The notes under the pieces are model-generated. The model searched no databases. It worked only from the letters and a program-made list of their open reading frames with translations, and was not told the DNA's origin. From positions 62,001 through 126,000 of the forward strand of contig NZ_FOHU01000007.1 in the NCBI RefSeq assembly GCF_900111615.1: a stretch of 64,000 nt of DNA. The letters run 5' to 3'. A program made the position numbers and the translations under genes. Position 1 is the stretch's first letter. Each line of letters opens with the position of its first letter. This document shows positions 1 through 7,594 of this stretch, piece after piece. The stretch is from Natronincola peptidivorans (GTDB taxonomy: Bacteria > Bacillota > Clostridia > Peptostreptococcales > Natronincolaceae).

Positions 1-584
1 ATAACAGGACCAAATGTATCCTTGATCCTTTCTTTGTATACTTCACTACCGGTTATTATTAAGCCTACTGTAAGTTCGTTAAAGGGCTTTACCTCTATCA
101 GGCTACCCCTTCCTTTTAATACTTTCTTAATTTCTACTATTTTCTTCTTCTTTATTACTAGAGGAATAACTCGGCATCCCCCTAATAACCCGTCCTTTTC
201 AATAACACGATTCCCATGTATGGTGGCAAGACATATATCTCCTAAGTTGTTGATTTCGTAAAGTAGCTCTTTATCTATTTTTAACAACCCTTTTTGTTTA
301 GCTATAATATTAATTTTCCCTTCATTGGTGTCGCTAAAACATACTCCATCGCCGCATACTAACTCTCCTATTATTAATGCCGCTTCATCCTCATGAAGTT
401 CATCCTCCTGCAGCTCCATTGCATAGATATGCTCTTTCCCTATTCTCAAAAGTTTTTCTATATCCTCTTTTTTGATTACATGTCCTTTTCTAAAAGCCGC
501 ACCTTTAAACTCTCCTGGTACAATTTCTGTAACATCATGACCTATAACCATCCCTATTGCTTCTTGAGTTTTAATCCTTCTCAT
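1..584 (-). CDS. Molybdopterin-binding protein (MoeA-like), C-terminus cut by window edge
   Basis: The frame is open from an ATG at 584 to position 1 and continues outside the window. A GGAGGG ribosome binding site lies about 6 bases upstream. The visible N-terminus starts MRRIKTQEAIGMVIGHDVTE and continues with a VPGEFKGAAFRKGH stretch and an HEDEAA motif. The end of the visible part reads PFNELTVGLIITGSEVYK, the start of a MoaB/MogA-type molybdopterin-binding fold. This arrangement matches the roughly 340-residue molybdopterin-binding proteins found near molybdenum hydroxylase genes in Clostridia. The role is inferred to be in molybdenum cofactor handling; the neighbours inside the window give no further hint. 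Confidence 0.75.
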   Translation of the reverse strand, partial: MRRIKTQEAIGMVIGHDVTEIVPGEFKGAAFRKGHVIKKEDIEKLLRIGKEHIYAMELQEDELHEDEAALIIGELVCGDGVCFSDTNEGKINIIAKQKGLLKIDKELLYEINNLGDICLATIHGNRVIEKDGLLGGCRVIPLVIKKKKIVEIKKVLKGRGSLIEVKPFNELTVGLIITGSEVYKERIKDTFGPV

Positions 585-734
585 TGAATTCCCTCCACTC
601 TCTTTTTAGGGTAATTATATTATTTCAAAATAGTACTGTTTTCATATCTACACAAGTATATATGTGCATTTGAGATGGCATAAAAATATAGAATCATTTT
701 CTATTTCTTAGCATTATATTCCTTCTTTAAAGTA

Positions 735-783
735 TTTGCAAAGCCATTATTAGGCTGTTGAAAACCTACAATGGCTTTGCTCC
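735..783 (-). terminator. Terminator of the ars operon
   Basis: An 11-bp inverted repeat (738-748 with 770-780) plus a short inner tagg/ccta stem lies just after the last ars gene on the minus strand. The U-tract is weak, so the exact end is uncertain. Confidence 0.5.
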
Positions 784-790
784 TTATTGT

Positions 791-1135
791 TTAAATAAAT
801 TTTTTTACCTCTAAGTAGAGTCTATTACTATCTAATCCTCCAGCAGAAACAGCCTTTTCATTAATAAAGGTTATGGGTAATGGATATCCCTTCTCCAAAG
901 TAGGTCTAGCATAGTCATAGGACTGTATGTCAGCCTCCATTAAATCTACGAATTCTATTTCTAATTGGTCCTTTAGATCGGTAGCTTCCATAGCCTTCAC
1001 AAAATCTTTATAAAGATCTCCTATGGTTTGTTGTTGGTCCTCACCAGAACCGCAGCTTGTGCTGGGGCCTCAGCCGCAAGCTGCTTCAAATGGTTCATCC
1101 TTTACTCCAAAAACCTGTACTTTTACTTTACTCAT
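791..1135 (-). CDS. Small selenoprotein (Sec22) at the end of the ars operon, thioredoxin-like
   Basis: The frame from the ATG at 1135 to the TAA at 791 encodes 114 residues if the in-frame TGA at 1072-1070 is read as selenocysteine. The ATG overlaps the stop of the preceding arsA gene (ATGAGTAA), so the two are probably translationally coupled. The redox motif is C20-G-U22-G-P-S-T-S-C28-G. Both sides of the TGA look coding: MSKVKVQVFGVKDEPFEA before it, and after it an EIEFVDL stretch, a YPLPITFINEK stretch that looks like a thioredoxin-fold cis-proline region, and GGLDSNRLY. The layout (beta strand, Cys motif, helix, strand, cis-Pro) resembles YuzD/DUF1462 and ArsD-like thioredoxin-fold proteins, but identity with either is not claimed. 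A short hairpin (CCAG/CUGG) follows the UGA and could be part of a SECIS; an 8-bp GCAGCTTG/CAAGCTGC repeat also encloses it. A standard gene call would give only the downstream 69 residues or nothing. Likely role: thiol/selenol redox partner in arsenic handling (inference). Confidence 0.75.
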
Positions 1136-2039
1136 TTCTATCCCCTCCATCAAATATTTTTTTTCCTATTTCAATTAACATTTCTAAACCCTTTATTTCG
1201 TCTTCAAACATTGGTACCTTTAATAATTCAGCATCTTCAAAAGTATTATTAATTTCTTCTATATATTCTAGCTGCATAGCTCTACGCTTTTTATAAAAAG
1301 GAGTCAAAGCCTGCTCCTCTGGTATAATTAGATTTGCCACCACTAGCTGGGTTTTTATATCTAAGGTTTCCAGTTCTTTAGAAGCTCTATAAGCTTCTAT
1401 GATAGGGGTCTTTTCTGGGTACATAACAAAGGAAAAGGTAGTTGTTTTTTTATCCTTCATCATATCCAGCACCTTATCAAATCTTTCTTGTTGCTTCTTA
1501 TCCTCCTCTGTCACATTTGTAGAGGCACCAGCCTTTAATTGAATCTGCTTACTCCAATCCATTGGCAGTTCCAGCAGCCTCAGGGTATGACCTGTAGGAG
1601 CTGTATCAAAGATAATTACTTGAAAATCATCCCTGCTAGCGAAATCCACAAATTTTTGAAAAGCGGCCATTTCCTCAGTACAAGGAGAATCTAATTCCTC
1701 CTTCATAGCCATAATGGTATGCTGATCAAATTTTCCTTCTGCATCCTGCAGCACCTTCTCTTTATAAGCTTGGGTAGCTTTCTTTTGATCAATTTTTACT
1801 GCATATAGATTCTCTAACCCATCTATTTTTGTGATTTCATCTGACACCGGTTTATCTAATACATTTCCAATATGTGCAGCAGGATCTGTTGTCATTAGTA
1901 GTGTTTTATATCCTTTTTTTGCTGTTTCTACTGCTGTAATACAAGCCATAGAGGTTTTTCCTACCCCTCCCTTACCAGAAAAGAAAAGATTTTTCCTCTC
2001 ACCGTTTTGAGGGTATATTACAGTCTGTAGCCTATTCAT
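1128..2039 (-). CDS. arsA: ArsA ATPase, half-size, A2-like subunit
   Basis: This 303-residue deviant-Walker ATPase has the P-loop GKGGVGKTS near the N-terminus, MTTDPAAH, and the ArsA signature FDTAPTGHTLRLLELP. The ATG at 2039 is preferred because AGGAAGTGAT precedes it; a GTG lies three codons upstream. It has the SPCTEEMAAF cysteine (C120), equivalent to C113/C422 of E. coli ArsA, but no cysteine at the C172 position, where it reads GASTNVT. That is the pattern of the C-terminal (A2) half of the double-length enzyme. It overlaps the previous arsA by 8 bases. Known role: ATP-driven arsenite or antimonite extrusion together with an ArsB/Acr3 pump; the partner pump is not in the window. Confidence 0.88.
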   Translation of the reverse strand: MNRLQTVIYPQNGERKNLFFSGKGGVGKTSMACITAVETAKKGYKTLLMTTDPAAHIGNVLDKPVSDEITKIDGLENLYAVKIDQKKATQAYKEKVLQDAEGKFDQHTIMAMKEELDSPCTEEMAAFQKFVDFASRDDFQVIIFDTAPTGHTLRLLELPMDWSKQIQLKAGASTNVTEEDKKQQERFDKVLDMMKDKKTTTFSFVMYPEKTPIIEAYRASKELETLDIKTQLVVANLIIPEEQALTPFYKKRRAMQLEYIEEINNTFEDAELLKVPMFEDEIKGLEMLIEIGKKIFDGGDRNE

Positions 2040-2919
2040 TTTTATCACTTCCTACAAATAATTTACTTCCGCATTTTCTAAACATCTCTAAGCCCTTTAA
2101 CTCAGCATCAAATAGCTCCATGGTTTGTATCTTTATACTGTTAAATATACTATTAGCTTTTTCTACATAATTTAATTGTCTCTCATGTTTCTTTTTAAAG
2201 AAAGGATTAATGGTTTCCTCTTTAGGGATTAGACCATTTATGATAACTCTTGTTGTTTTTATGCCAAGCTCCTGTAAATCATTAGAGGAACGTATGGTTT
2301 CCTCAAGAGAGGTTTCCTCAGGCTGCATCACAAAAACAAAATCTGTTTTGTGAAAATCCCTTAACTTACTAATAGCATCATCATACTTTTTTTTGCTATC
2401 TTCTATCAATGCCACAGGGCCCATACAGGTTTGCCCGCTGCCTTTAGCACTTTCCTCGATATGCTTGCTCCAATCTACAGGTAACTCTAACAGTCTTATG
2501 GTATGCCCCGTAGGAGCAGTATCAAAAATAACCACCTCATATTCATCTGTATCCATAAAATCAATAAACTTATCAAAGGCTGCCATTTCTTCTGTACAAG
2601 GTCCACTTAGCTGCTCCTCTGCCACCTTGATAAGATCTTCATCAAATAATTCTCGCATAGGGGCTAAAGACCGCTCCTTATACTCATCTGTTGCTTTATC
2701 TGGGTCTATTTCCATGGCAAATAAGTTATCTAACCCTTCAATCTTTGTAATTCTATGACCAATTTCCTGCTGAAAGACATCCGATAGATTAGCGGCAGGA
2801 TCTGTTGTAACGATTAATGTCTTTTTTCCCTCATCTGCATAATGGACTGCAGTGGTGGAAGCCATAGATGTTTTTCCTACCCCTCCCTTACCGGAAAATA
2901 GTATGAATTTTGTTTCCAA
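2032..2919 (-). CDS. arsA: ArsA ATPase, half-size, A1-like subunit
   Basis: A 295-residue ATPase with the P-loop GKGGVGKTSMA, VTTDPAAN and FDTAPTGHTIRLLELP. It carries two cysteines at ArsA metalloid-site positions: C108 in SGPCTEEMAAF and C165 in GQTCMGP, matching C113 and C172 of E. coli ArsA. This makes it the A1-type half, with the A2-type half encoded immediately downstream and overlapping by 8 bases. The start lies two bases after the arsD stop. Together the two genes should form a heterodimer equivalent to one full ArsA (inference from the cysteine pattern and gene order). Confidence 0.88.
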   Translation of the reverse strand: METKFILFSGKGGVGKTSMASTTAVHYADEGKKTLIVTTDPAANLSDVFQQEIGHRITKIEGLDNLFAMEIDPDKATDEYKERSLAPMRELFDEDLIKVAEEQLSGPCTEEMAAFDKFIDFMDTDEYEVVIFDTAPTGHTIRLLELPVDWSKHIEESAKGSGQTCMGPVALIEDSKKKYDDAISKLRDFHKTDFVFVMQPEETSLEETIRSSNDLQELGIKTTRVIINGLIPKEETINPFFKKKHERQLNYVEKANSIFNSIKIQTMELFDAELKGLEMFRKCGSKLFVGSDKNE

Positions 2920-2921
2920 AT

Positions 2922-3224
2922 CTACTCAACTCCTAATTCTTTTTGTAGTTCTTCTAGTGTTGGATATTCACTGTGCTTGATAACTCTCCCATTGACTACA
3001 GTGATAGGCAATATCTCTCTTCCTTTTTCCTTTACCAGCCTATAAACCTCTTCATACTCTCTAAATTTTAAAGGCTGTTGCGTAATCATATACCTTTCTA
3101 CCTCGAAGCCTTTTTTCTTTAAAATATCGATGTTTTCTGTTACCTTTACCAATTTTTCGTCAACACTTGGTCCACAGATCCCTGTGGGACAGCACATTGG
3201 CGGATCAAAAAATTCTACTTTCAT
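2922..3224 (-). CDS. arsD: ArsD arsenic metallochaperone
   Basis: A 100-residue protein opening with MKVEFFDPPMCCPTGICG, the diagnostic ArsD motif with cysteines 11, 12 and 17 that hand As(III) or Sb(III) to ArsA. The rest is the thioredoxin-like ArsD fold (VERYMITQQPLKFREYEEV). It lacks the extra C-terminal cysteine pairs of the plasmid R773 protein, which are known not to be needed for chaperone activity. It lies directly upstream of the arsA pair. AGGAGG precedes the ATG at 3224. Confidence 0.92.
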   Translation of the reverse strand: MKVEFFDPPMCCPTGICGPSVDEKLVKVTENIDILKKKGFEVERYMITQQPLKFREYEEVYRLVKEKGREILPITVVNGRVIKHSEYPTLEELQKELGVE

Positions 3225-3273
3225 TGTATTTCCTCCTTAATGTTATTGAAGTTTATAGTTACTATTGAATCCT

Positions 3274-3642
3274 TCACTCTATATCAAATAGGTTAATATT
3301 TTGCTTTATATCCTCACAGGTACCATTGTTTTCTTTAAATTTTTGCAGCCTTTCCGTATCTCTTCTATACTGCTTTTTTAGTATCTCAGCTAGATAATCA
3401 TATAGCAGCTTATGTTGTCGGATAAATTTACTATCTATTTTATAATATACCCACTGAGCTTTTTTTTCATAGGTAATGATACCAGTGCTTCTCAATTTAT
3501 TTAAATGTCTTGAAGCATTTGATTGGGTAATTCCTAATACAGCTTCAATCTCACAGACGCATAATTCTCCCATGATTAATAAATTTATAATCCGCCCTCT
3601 AGTTTCATCTCCTAAAGCTTTAAAAATATCTATCACATTCAT
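3274..3642 (-). CDS. arsR: ArsR-family arsenic-responsive repressor
   Basis: A 122-residue winged-helix repressor. The metalloid-binding motif ELCVCEIEAVLG sits at the start of the recognition region and is followed by the helix ITQSNASRHLNKL. It is the first gene of the arsR-arsD-arsA-arsA-selenoprotein transcript, and its own promoter carries a palindrome over the -10 box. As(III) binding to the two cysteines should release DNA. Confidence 0.92.
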   Translation of the reverse strand: MNVIDIFKALGDETRGRIINLLIMGELCVCEIEAVLGITQSNASRHLNKLRSTGIITYEKKAQWVYYKIDSKFIRQHKLLYDYLAEILKKQYRRDTERLQKFKENNGTCEDIKQNINLFDIE

Positions 3643-3673
3643 TTTATCATCTTCTCCTTATCATTATATTCAT

Positions 3674-3712
3674 CTATAATCATATAGTATTCATTCTTTT
3701 CTTATTTGTCAA
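3674..3712 (-). promoter_or_regulatory. ars promoter with candidate ArsR operator
   Basis: On the minus strand, TTGACA at 3712-3707 is followed after 17 bases by TACTAT at 3689-3684. The inverted repeat CTATA-atca-TATAG (3674-3687) covers the -10 box, the expected position for an ArsR operator. Assignment to ArsR is by position only. Confidence 0.6.
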
Positions 3713-3728
3713 CATTTGATTTAAAATA

Positions 3729-3757
3729 AAATAAGAGCACATCATTTAATGTGCCCC
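3729..3757 (-). terminator. Terminator of arsC
   Basis: On the minus strand GCACAT/ATGTGC (3737-3742 with 3749-3754) is followed by a T-rich tract, ending the arsC transcript before the arsR promoter. Confidence 0.65.
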
Positions 3758-3776
3758 CTTTGTTACAAAACTAGTA

Positions 3777-4175
3777 TCATCCATTATTTTTTACTCTTTT
3801 GATTAAGTCCTCTACCTTTTCTTTTATGATATCCCTTGTTTTCCTATAGTCTTCTATTGGTCCACCTGAGGGATCTTCTAATCCCCAATCCTCACTATGA
3901 CTGCAGGGTATAAATGGACAAACTACATTGCATCCCATCGTAATAAGAAAATCTACTTCCTCTGGTATATCACTTATCAGCTTGGGATAATGTTCACTCA
4001 TATCCACTCCTGCTTCCTCCATCACTTGGACTGCTCCAGGCTTTACTTCTGGGTAGTCCTCTGTGCCTGCTGAGTATACCTCTAATACATCACTACCTAG
4101 TTTTTTTGCCCAACCTTCTGCCATTTGAGATCGACAGGAATTATGAACACATACAAAAGCAACCTTTTTCTTCAT
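3777..4175 (-). CDS. arsC: Arsenate reductase, thioredoxin-coupled type
   Basis: A 132-residue enzyme of the low-molecular-weight phosphatase fold. The P-loop CVHNSCRS (C9 to R15) binds arsenate. The resolving cysteines are visible in MGCNVVCPFIPCSHSEDW, and the catalytic Asp-Pro in LEDPSG. It reduces As(V) to As(III), the substrate for the downstream ars genes. It has its own terminator, so it is probably transcribed separately from arsR. Confidence 0.92.
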   Translation of the reverse strand: MKKKVAFVCVHNSCRSQMAEGWAKKLGSDVLEVYSAGTEDYPEVKPGAVQVMEEAGVDMSEHYPKLISDIPEEVDFLITMGCNVVCPFIPCSHSEDWGLEDPSGGPIEDYRKTRDIIKEKVEDLIKRVKNNG

Positions 4176-4607
4176 GATAACATACCTCCAAATTCTCCAG
4201 CCTTTTTTTATTATGATACTTTTTTCCCATAGCTATTATATCTAAACAATTTATTTTATATAATCTCAATTGTATCACCACATGATTCTATGTCAATTCC
4301 TTCCTCCATCATTTTACTTAAACTTAACAAAGTAACGTATATATACATAACCAAATGGAAAACCGCAGACCTGTGTGTTTCAAAATTGTGCTTAATCACT
4401 AACTATTTATATTATGCAAATAAAAAAATGTATATTTTAACTTCTTAGATTGGACATCTCTATATTTATTAATTATAGACATTTTCTATAAGAAACCAAA
4501 TATCTATTAAAATATTTAATTTGATGGTAGAATAAGGATAGGCTACAATAAAAACTAGAGACATATACTATGTCTGCAGGCCATTTTCTTCATAAGGAGT
4601 TATAAAA
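4176..4607. other. Intergenic stretch between arsC and the PHP gene
   Basis: AT-rich, no open frame worth calling. A near-palindrome, AGACATA-tac-TATGTCT (4559-4575), lies 33 bases before the PHP start and could be an operator or a leader hairpin. Nothing else is recognisable. Confidence 0.4.
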
Positions 4608-5255
4608 ATGATAATTGATATTCACATACATGAAAAAACCTATTCTGATGACAGCCTTCTATCCCTAAAGGAAATTATACCTCAAGCAAAGACAATGGGC
4701 TTAAACGGTATATGCATTACTGACCATGAAAGCATGGATATCGCCGACGAAGCCTATAGGCTTTCAAGAGAAGAAAATTTTCTTGTTTTGGTCGGGGCTG
4801 AGATCCTAACCTTTGAAGGGGATATGCTCGTTTTTGGATTACAGCAGCTTCCTAAAGAGATGATTCATGCAGCGGAGTTGATGGATATTGTCAAAAGGAA
4901 TAAAGGAATTGCCATCAGTGCTCACCCCTTCCGCCAAAATAATCGAGGTATAGGATATAACAATAGAAAATTGCAAGGATTTTGGGGTATAGAAGCCTAT
5001 AATGGAAGTACACCTCCCCACCATAACTTGCTGGCTCAACAGCTCTCTATGGAGCTTAATCTTCCAGCCCTAGGTGGAAGTGATGCCCATCACCTTCAAC
5101 AGGTAGGCAAATATGCAACAAAATTTCCTGATGGTATTCGTGATGAACAGGATCTAATTCAGGCAATCATGGCTAGAGAGGTTTCTCCTGTAGCCTTTAG
5201 CAATGGTGTTTATCAGTCTATAAACTCTGTCAACACCTTTAATAAAGCAGTTTAA
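4608..5255 (+). CDS. PHP-domain metal-dependent phosphoesterase
   Basis: A 215-residue PHP-domain protein. Metal-ligand motifs are visible in order: DIHIHEKTYSDDS at the N-terminus, ITDHESMD near residue 45, the GAEI loop, SAHPFR near 105 and GGSDAHHL near 160. These are the usual PHP active-site His/Asp clusters. The family includes phosphoesterases acting on nucleotides or small phosphoesters; the substrate is unknown. AAGGAG precedes the ATG, and the gene is followed by a strong terminator, so it is monocistronic. Confidence 0.85.
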   Translation: MIIDIHIHEKTYSDDSLLSLKEIIPQAKTMGLNGICITDHESMDIADEAYRLSREENFLVLVGAEILTFEGDMLVFGLQQLPKEMIHAAELMDIVKRNKGIAISAHPFRQNNRGIGYNNRKLQGFWGIEAYNGSTPPHHNLLAQQLSMELNLPALGGSDAHHLQQVGKYATKFPDGIRDEQDLIQAIMAREVSPVAFSNGVYQSINSVNTFNKAV

Positions 5256-5263
5256 ACAATATA

Positions 5264-5294
5264 GTCCCTCACCTTATTAATTTAAGTGAGGGAC
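5264..5294 (+). terminator. Bidirectional terminator
   Basis: A 9-bp GC-rich stem (GTCCCTCAC/GTGAGGGAC) with A/T-rich flanks lies between two convergent genes. Confidence 0.8.
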
Positions 5295-5309
5295 TTAATT
5301 ATTACTATT

Positions 5310-6572
5310 TTATGGTTTTAGTTTTTTTATAGTTTTAGGGATATGATTTAGCCTTCTGCCACCTGGACGAAAGTTATAGAAAAGGGCTTTATCTGTGTAA
5401 TTTAATACCATCTGCATTAAGTCATTACCCGTCATTCTGATACTTCCCTTAGTACAGCTTCTTTCACCAAAGCTGGCTACTTCGTCTACCCTCACATTTT
5501 TTCCTGCAAACATTATAGGTATAGCTTCGCCTGAATGAATCATGCCCCCGCTGCTGGGGGTAGTGTGATCTCCTGTCACGATCACCAGCATCTCTTGTTT
5601 TTTAACCGCCTCTACCAATGGCGCTATTTGTTTGTCTATTTCCTCAAGGACCTTTACCTTGTTGAAAGGATTTTTTGTGTGGGCTGCTTCATCTGGTTCT
5701 TTCGTATGTAAATGAAGGAATTCAAAGTCACTGTTTAATGCTGATCGAACTCCTTCCTGGAAGCTATTATAAGGAATATACTCCATGCCTAAAAGTTTTG
5801 CTATCCCATACATTAGCCTGCTGGCTCCGACAATAGCGCCCTTCATGCCATGCTTATCCTGAAAAGATAATAGGTTTGGTTTTTTACCTGCCCATTTTGT
5901 CAAAAGAAAATTAGCTGGTTTCTTTCCTTCCTGCACTCTTTTCTTATTTACTGGGTGATGCTTTAGCTGACGATAGACTTTCCTTAGATAAGTATTTATT
6001 GCCTGAGCTGTAATATAGGCTTTTTTCTCCTCTGTTTCAAAGGCCTCTACCTCCATCACATAGCCATCATCATAAAAAGGATCGCTATCAGAAATGGCTT
6101 CGCTAGCATTGTCTCCCTTTAAAGTCAAAACTCCATGAGGTCCAACGGAGTATTGCCAACAGAAGTAAATACCATCAATCATAGGTGGCAGCATGTCTTG
6201 CAGTTCCACTACTTCCTCCTTGGTTAGCTGACTGGTCCAACGTTCTTGGATGAATAGTCCTTCCTCTTCCTGCACTGATGCCCAAGAGGTAGCCAAATAG
6301 ACGGCATTTTCCTCCACCTGAATATCCCTAGATAAAGCATTGATGATACCCCTCCCAGGGAATTCTCCCATGTCATAGCCAAAGAGGCAAAAATGAGCAG
6401 CTTCAGTACCCAAAGGCACACCTTGCCGCCAAGGAATCATCATACCAGTTTCCGCCATAGAGCATAGATTATCAAGGTTGGGTGTATAGGCAGCCTCAAG
6501 AGGAGTTCTCCCTCCCAACGCCTGCTGAGGTCGATCCCCTAAACCATCCAAAAGCAGCAGAATTGCTTTCAT
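5310..6572 (-). CDS. Alkaline-phosphatase-superfamily phosphomutase, archaeal-type phosphoglycerate mutase-like
   Basis: A 420-residue protein starting MKAILLLLDGLGDRP, the metal/phosphate-binding start of the ApgM/BPGM-independent mutase family. Other family motifs are LGGRTPLEAAYTPNLD, LGTEAAHFCLFGYD, HLHTKEPDEAAH and VTGDHTTPSSGGMIHSGEAIP, which supply the two-metal-site Asp/His residues. Length fits the archaeal-type enzyme (about 400). It overlaps the preceding PP-loop gene by four bases (ATGA), so the two are translated together. A plain glycolytic role is doubtful because of that partner; the true substrate may be another phosphorylated metabolite (inference). Confidence 0.75.
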   Translation of the reverse strand: MKAILLLLDGLGDRPQQALGGRTPLEAAYTPNLDNLCSMAETGMMIPWRQGVPLGTEAAHFCLFGYDMGEFPGRGIINALSRDIQVEENAVYLATSWASVQEEEGLFIQERWTSQLTKEEVVELQDMLPPMIDGIYFCWQYSVGPHGVLTLKGDNASEAISDSDPFYDDGYVMEVEAFETEEKKAYITAQAINTYLRKVYRQLKHHPVNKKRVQEGKKPANFLLTKWAGKKPNLLSFQDKHGMKGAIVGASRLMYGIAKLLGMEYIPYNSFQEGVRSALNSDFEFLHLHTKEPDEAAHTKNPFNKVKVLEEIDKQIAPLVEAVKKQEMLVIVTGDHTTPSSGGMIHSGEAIPIMFAGKNVRVDEVASFGERSCTKGSIRMTGNDLMQMVLNYTDKALFYNFRPGGRRLNHIPKTIKKLKP

Positions 6573-7372
6573 GCTATCTCCTCTATTTCCATGATGATTT
6601 TCACCATATCTACCTTACTGGAATCTTCTTTATTGACGATCAACTCTCCCAGTTGGATACATAGAGGCAATAAATAGCTTTCCAAAAAAGCCCTTACCTT
6701 CTCTTCATCATAGAGGGCTGTCCCTTCTATATCTCGATAATTCCCACTATAAATGCAATCAGGATGATTATCTCCCTCCTGCCAATTCCATCCGATTAGT
6801 CTTTCAACCTCTTCACCCTTATCCACATGTCTCAAAGGCATCAATAATTCTACCCCAAAATGTCTTGTAACTTCTTGATAGATATCAAGACAGCTCCCCA
6901 GCTGATTTACCTTCACTCTCCCATCATGATTTTCTCTTTCACCCGAAATGATTTTCCTTCCCAGCTTCAGAGCCATAGGGACCCGGAGAAGATGAAAGTA
7001 TGCATGACATCCAATGCATGGTGTATAGAATCCAAATTTTCTATTAATCACTTCAACAAATCTGCCATTGATGATACTCCATAGATCAGGATTACTATAA
7101 TAGATAAGAGGATGAATTTTTTTGTTATCTCCATATAGTGTCTTTACCCTTTCTACCATTTGCAGATAATTTTCTTCAAGACTTGTAGGATCTCCATACT
7201 CTGTAGCAGCAAAGGAGGCCACTGGAAGGATATCATTAATACCATTATCCTCCAATGCCTTTAGTATGGCGGCAACACTATCTCTTCCTGAAAACTCTCC
7301 AATGACTGTCTCCTTGGGTAATGCTTCCAGTATTTGCTGTATCTCTTTATCCTTGGTATTTTCTTTAATCAA
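6569..7372 (-). CDS. PP-loop ATPase-like protein of unknown function
   Basis: A 267-residue protein with EFSGRDSVAAI near residue 27, a variant of the PP-loop SGGxDS that binds the ATP pyrophosphate in adenylating enzymes such as QueC, ThiI and TtcA. A mid-protein FYTPCIGCHAYFH motif (CxxCH) could bind metal or act as a sulfur or redox site. A glycine-rich nucleotide-binding region is not otherwise obvious. The stop overlaps the start of the phosphomutase-like gene. I do not recognise a characterised orthologue; thiolation or amidation of a small molecule or nucleotide is a guess from the superfamily. Confidence 0.6.
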   Translation of the reverse strand: MIKENTKDKEIQQILEALPKETVIGEFSGRDSVAAILKALEDNGINDILPVASFAATEYGDPTSLEENYLQMVERVKTLYGDNKKIHPLIYYSNPDLWSIINGRFVEVINRKFGFYTPCIGCHAYFHLLRVPMALKLGRKIISGERENHDGRVKVNQLGSCLDIYQEVTRHFGVELLMPLRHVDKGEEVERLIGWNWQEGDNHPDCIYSGNYRDIEGTALYDEEKVRAFLESYLLPLCIQLGELIVNKEDSSKVDMVKIIMEIEEIA

Positions 7373-7404
7373 GTGATATTCCCCCCTTTATATCTTGCAA
7401 TTAC

Positions 7405-7451
7405 TGTCATTCTATACTCCGTAAGATCCTTCGCTATTCCTCAAGATGACA
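7405..7451. repeat. Possible remnant of a dispersed hairpin repeat
   Basis: TGTCAT (7405-7410) and ATGACA (7446-7451) flank a GATCCTTCGCT core. The layout resembles dispersed hairpin repeats common in intergenic DNA of Firmicutes and other bacteria. Only one copy is visible here. Confidence 0.3.
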
Positions 7452-7544
7452 CCGGTTACAACCCTCAGATTTTTTTAATATCAACATTTATCATTAACAT
7501 AGCTTAATATTTAACCACAGATTTTAGTAGGATTTTGTATTTAA

Positions 7545-7577
7545 AAGAACCTTATTCTCTATTATAAGGTTCTTCCA
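7545..7577 (-). terminator. Terminator of the znu operon
   Basis: An 11-bp stem (AAGAACCTTAT with ATAAGGTTCTT) directly after znuB on the minus strand. Confidence 0.75.
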
Positions 7578-7594
7578 CAATAAGAATCAAGTCA

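Noticed and set aside
791-1135. Reading the TGA at 1070-1072 as a true stop or a pseudogene mutation
   Set aside because: The frame is coupled to arsA, both sides look like one folded protein, and the TGA is in a Cys-Gly-Sec context typical of redox selenoproteins. Two other Sec genes are present.
4559-4575. A firm operator call before the PHP gene
   Set aside because: The palindrome is short and AT-rich and no regulator is adjacent, so it is only mentioned within the intergenic entry.
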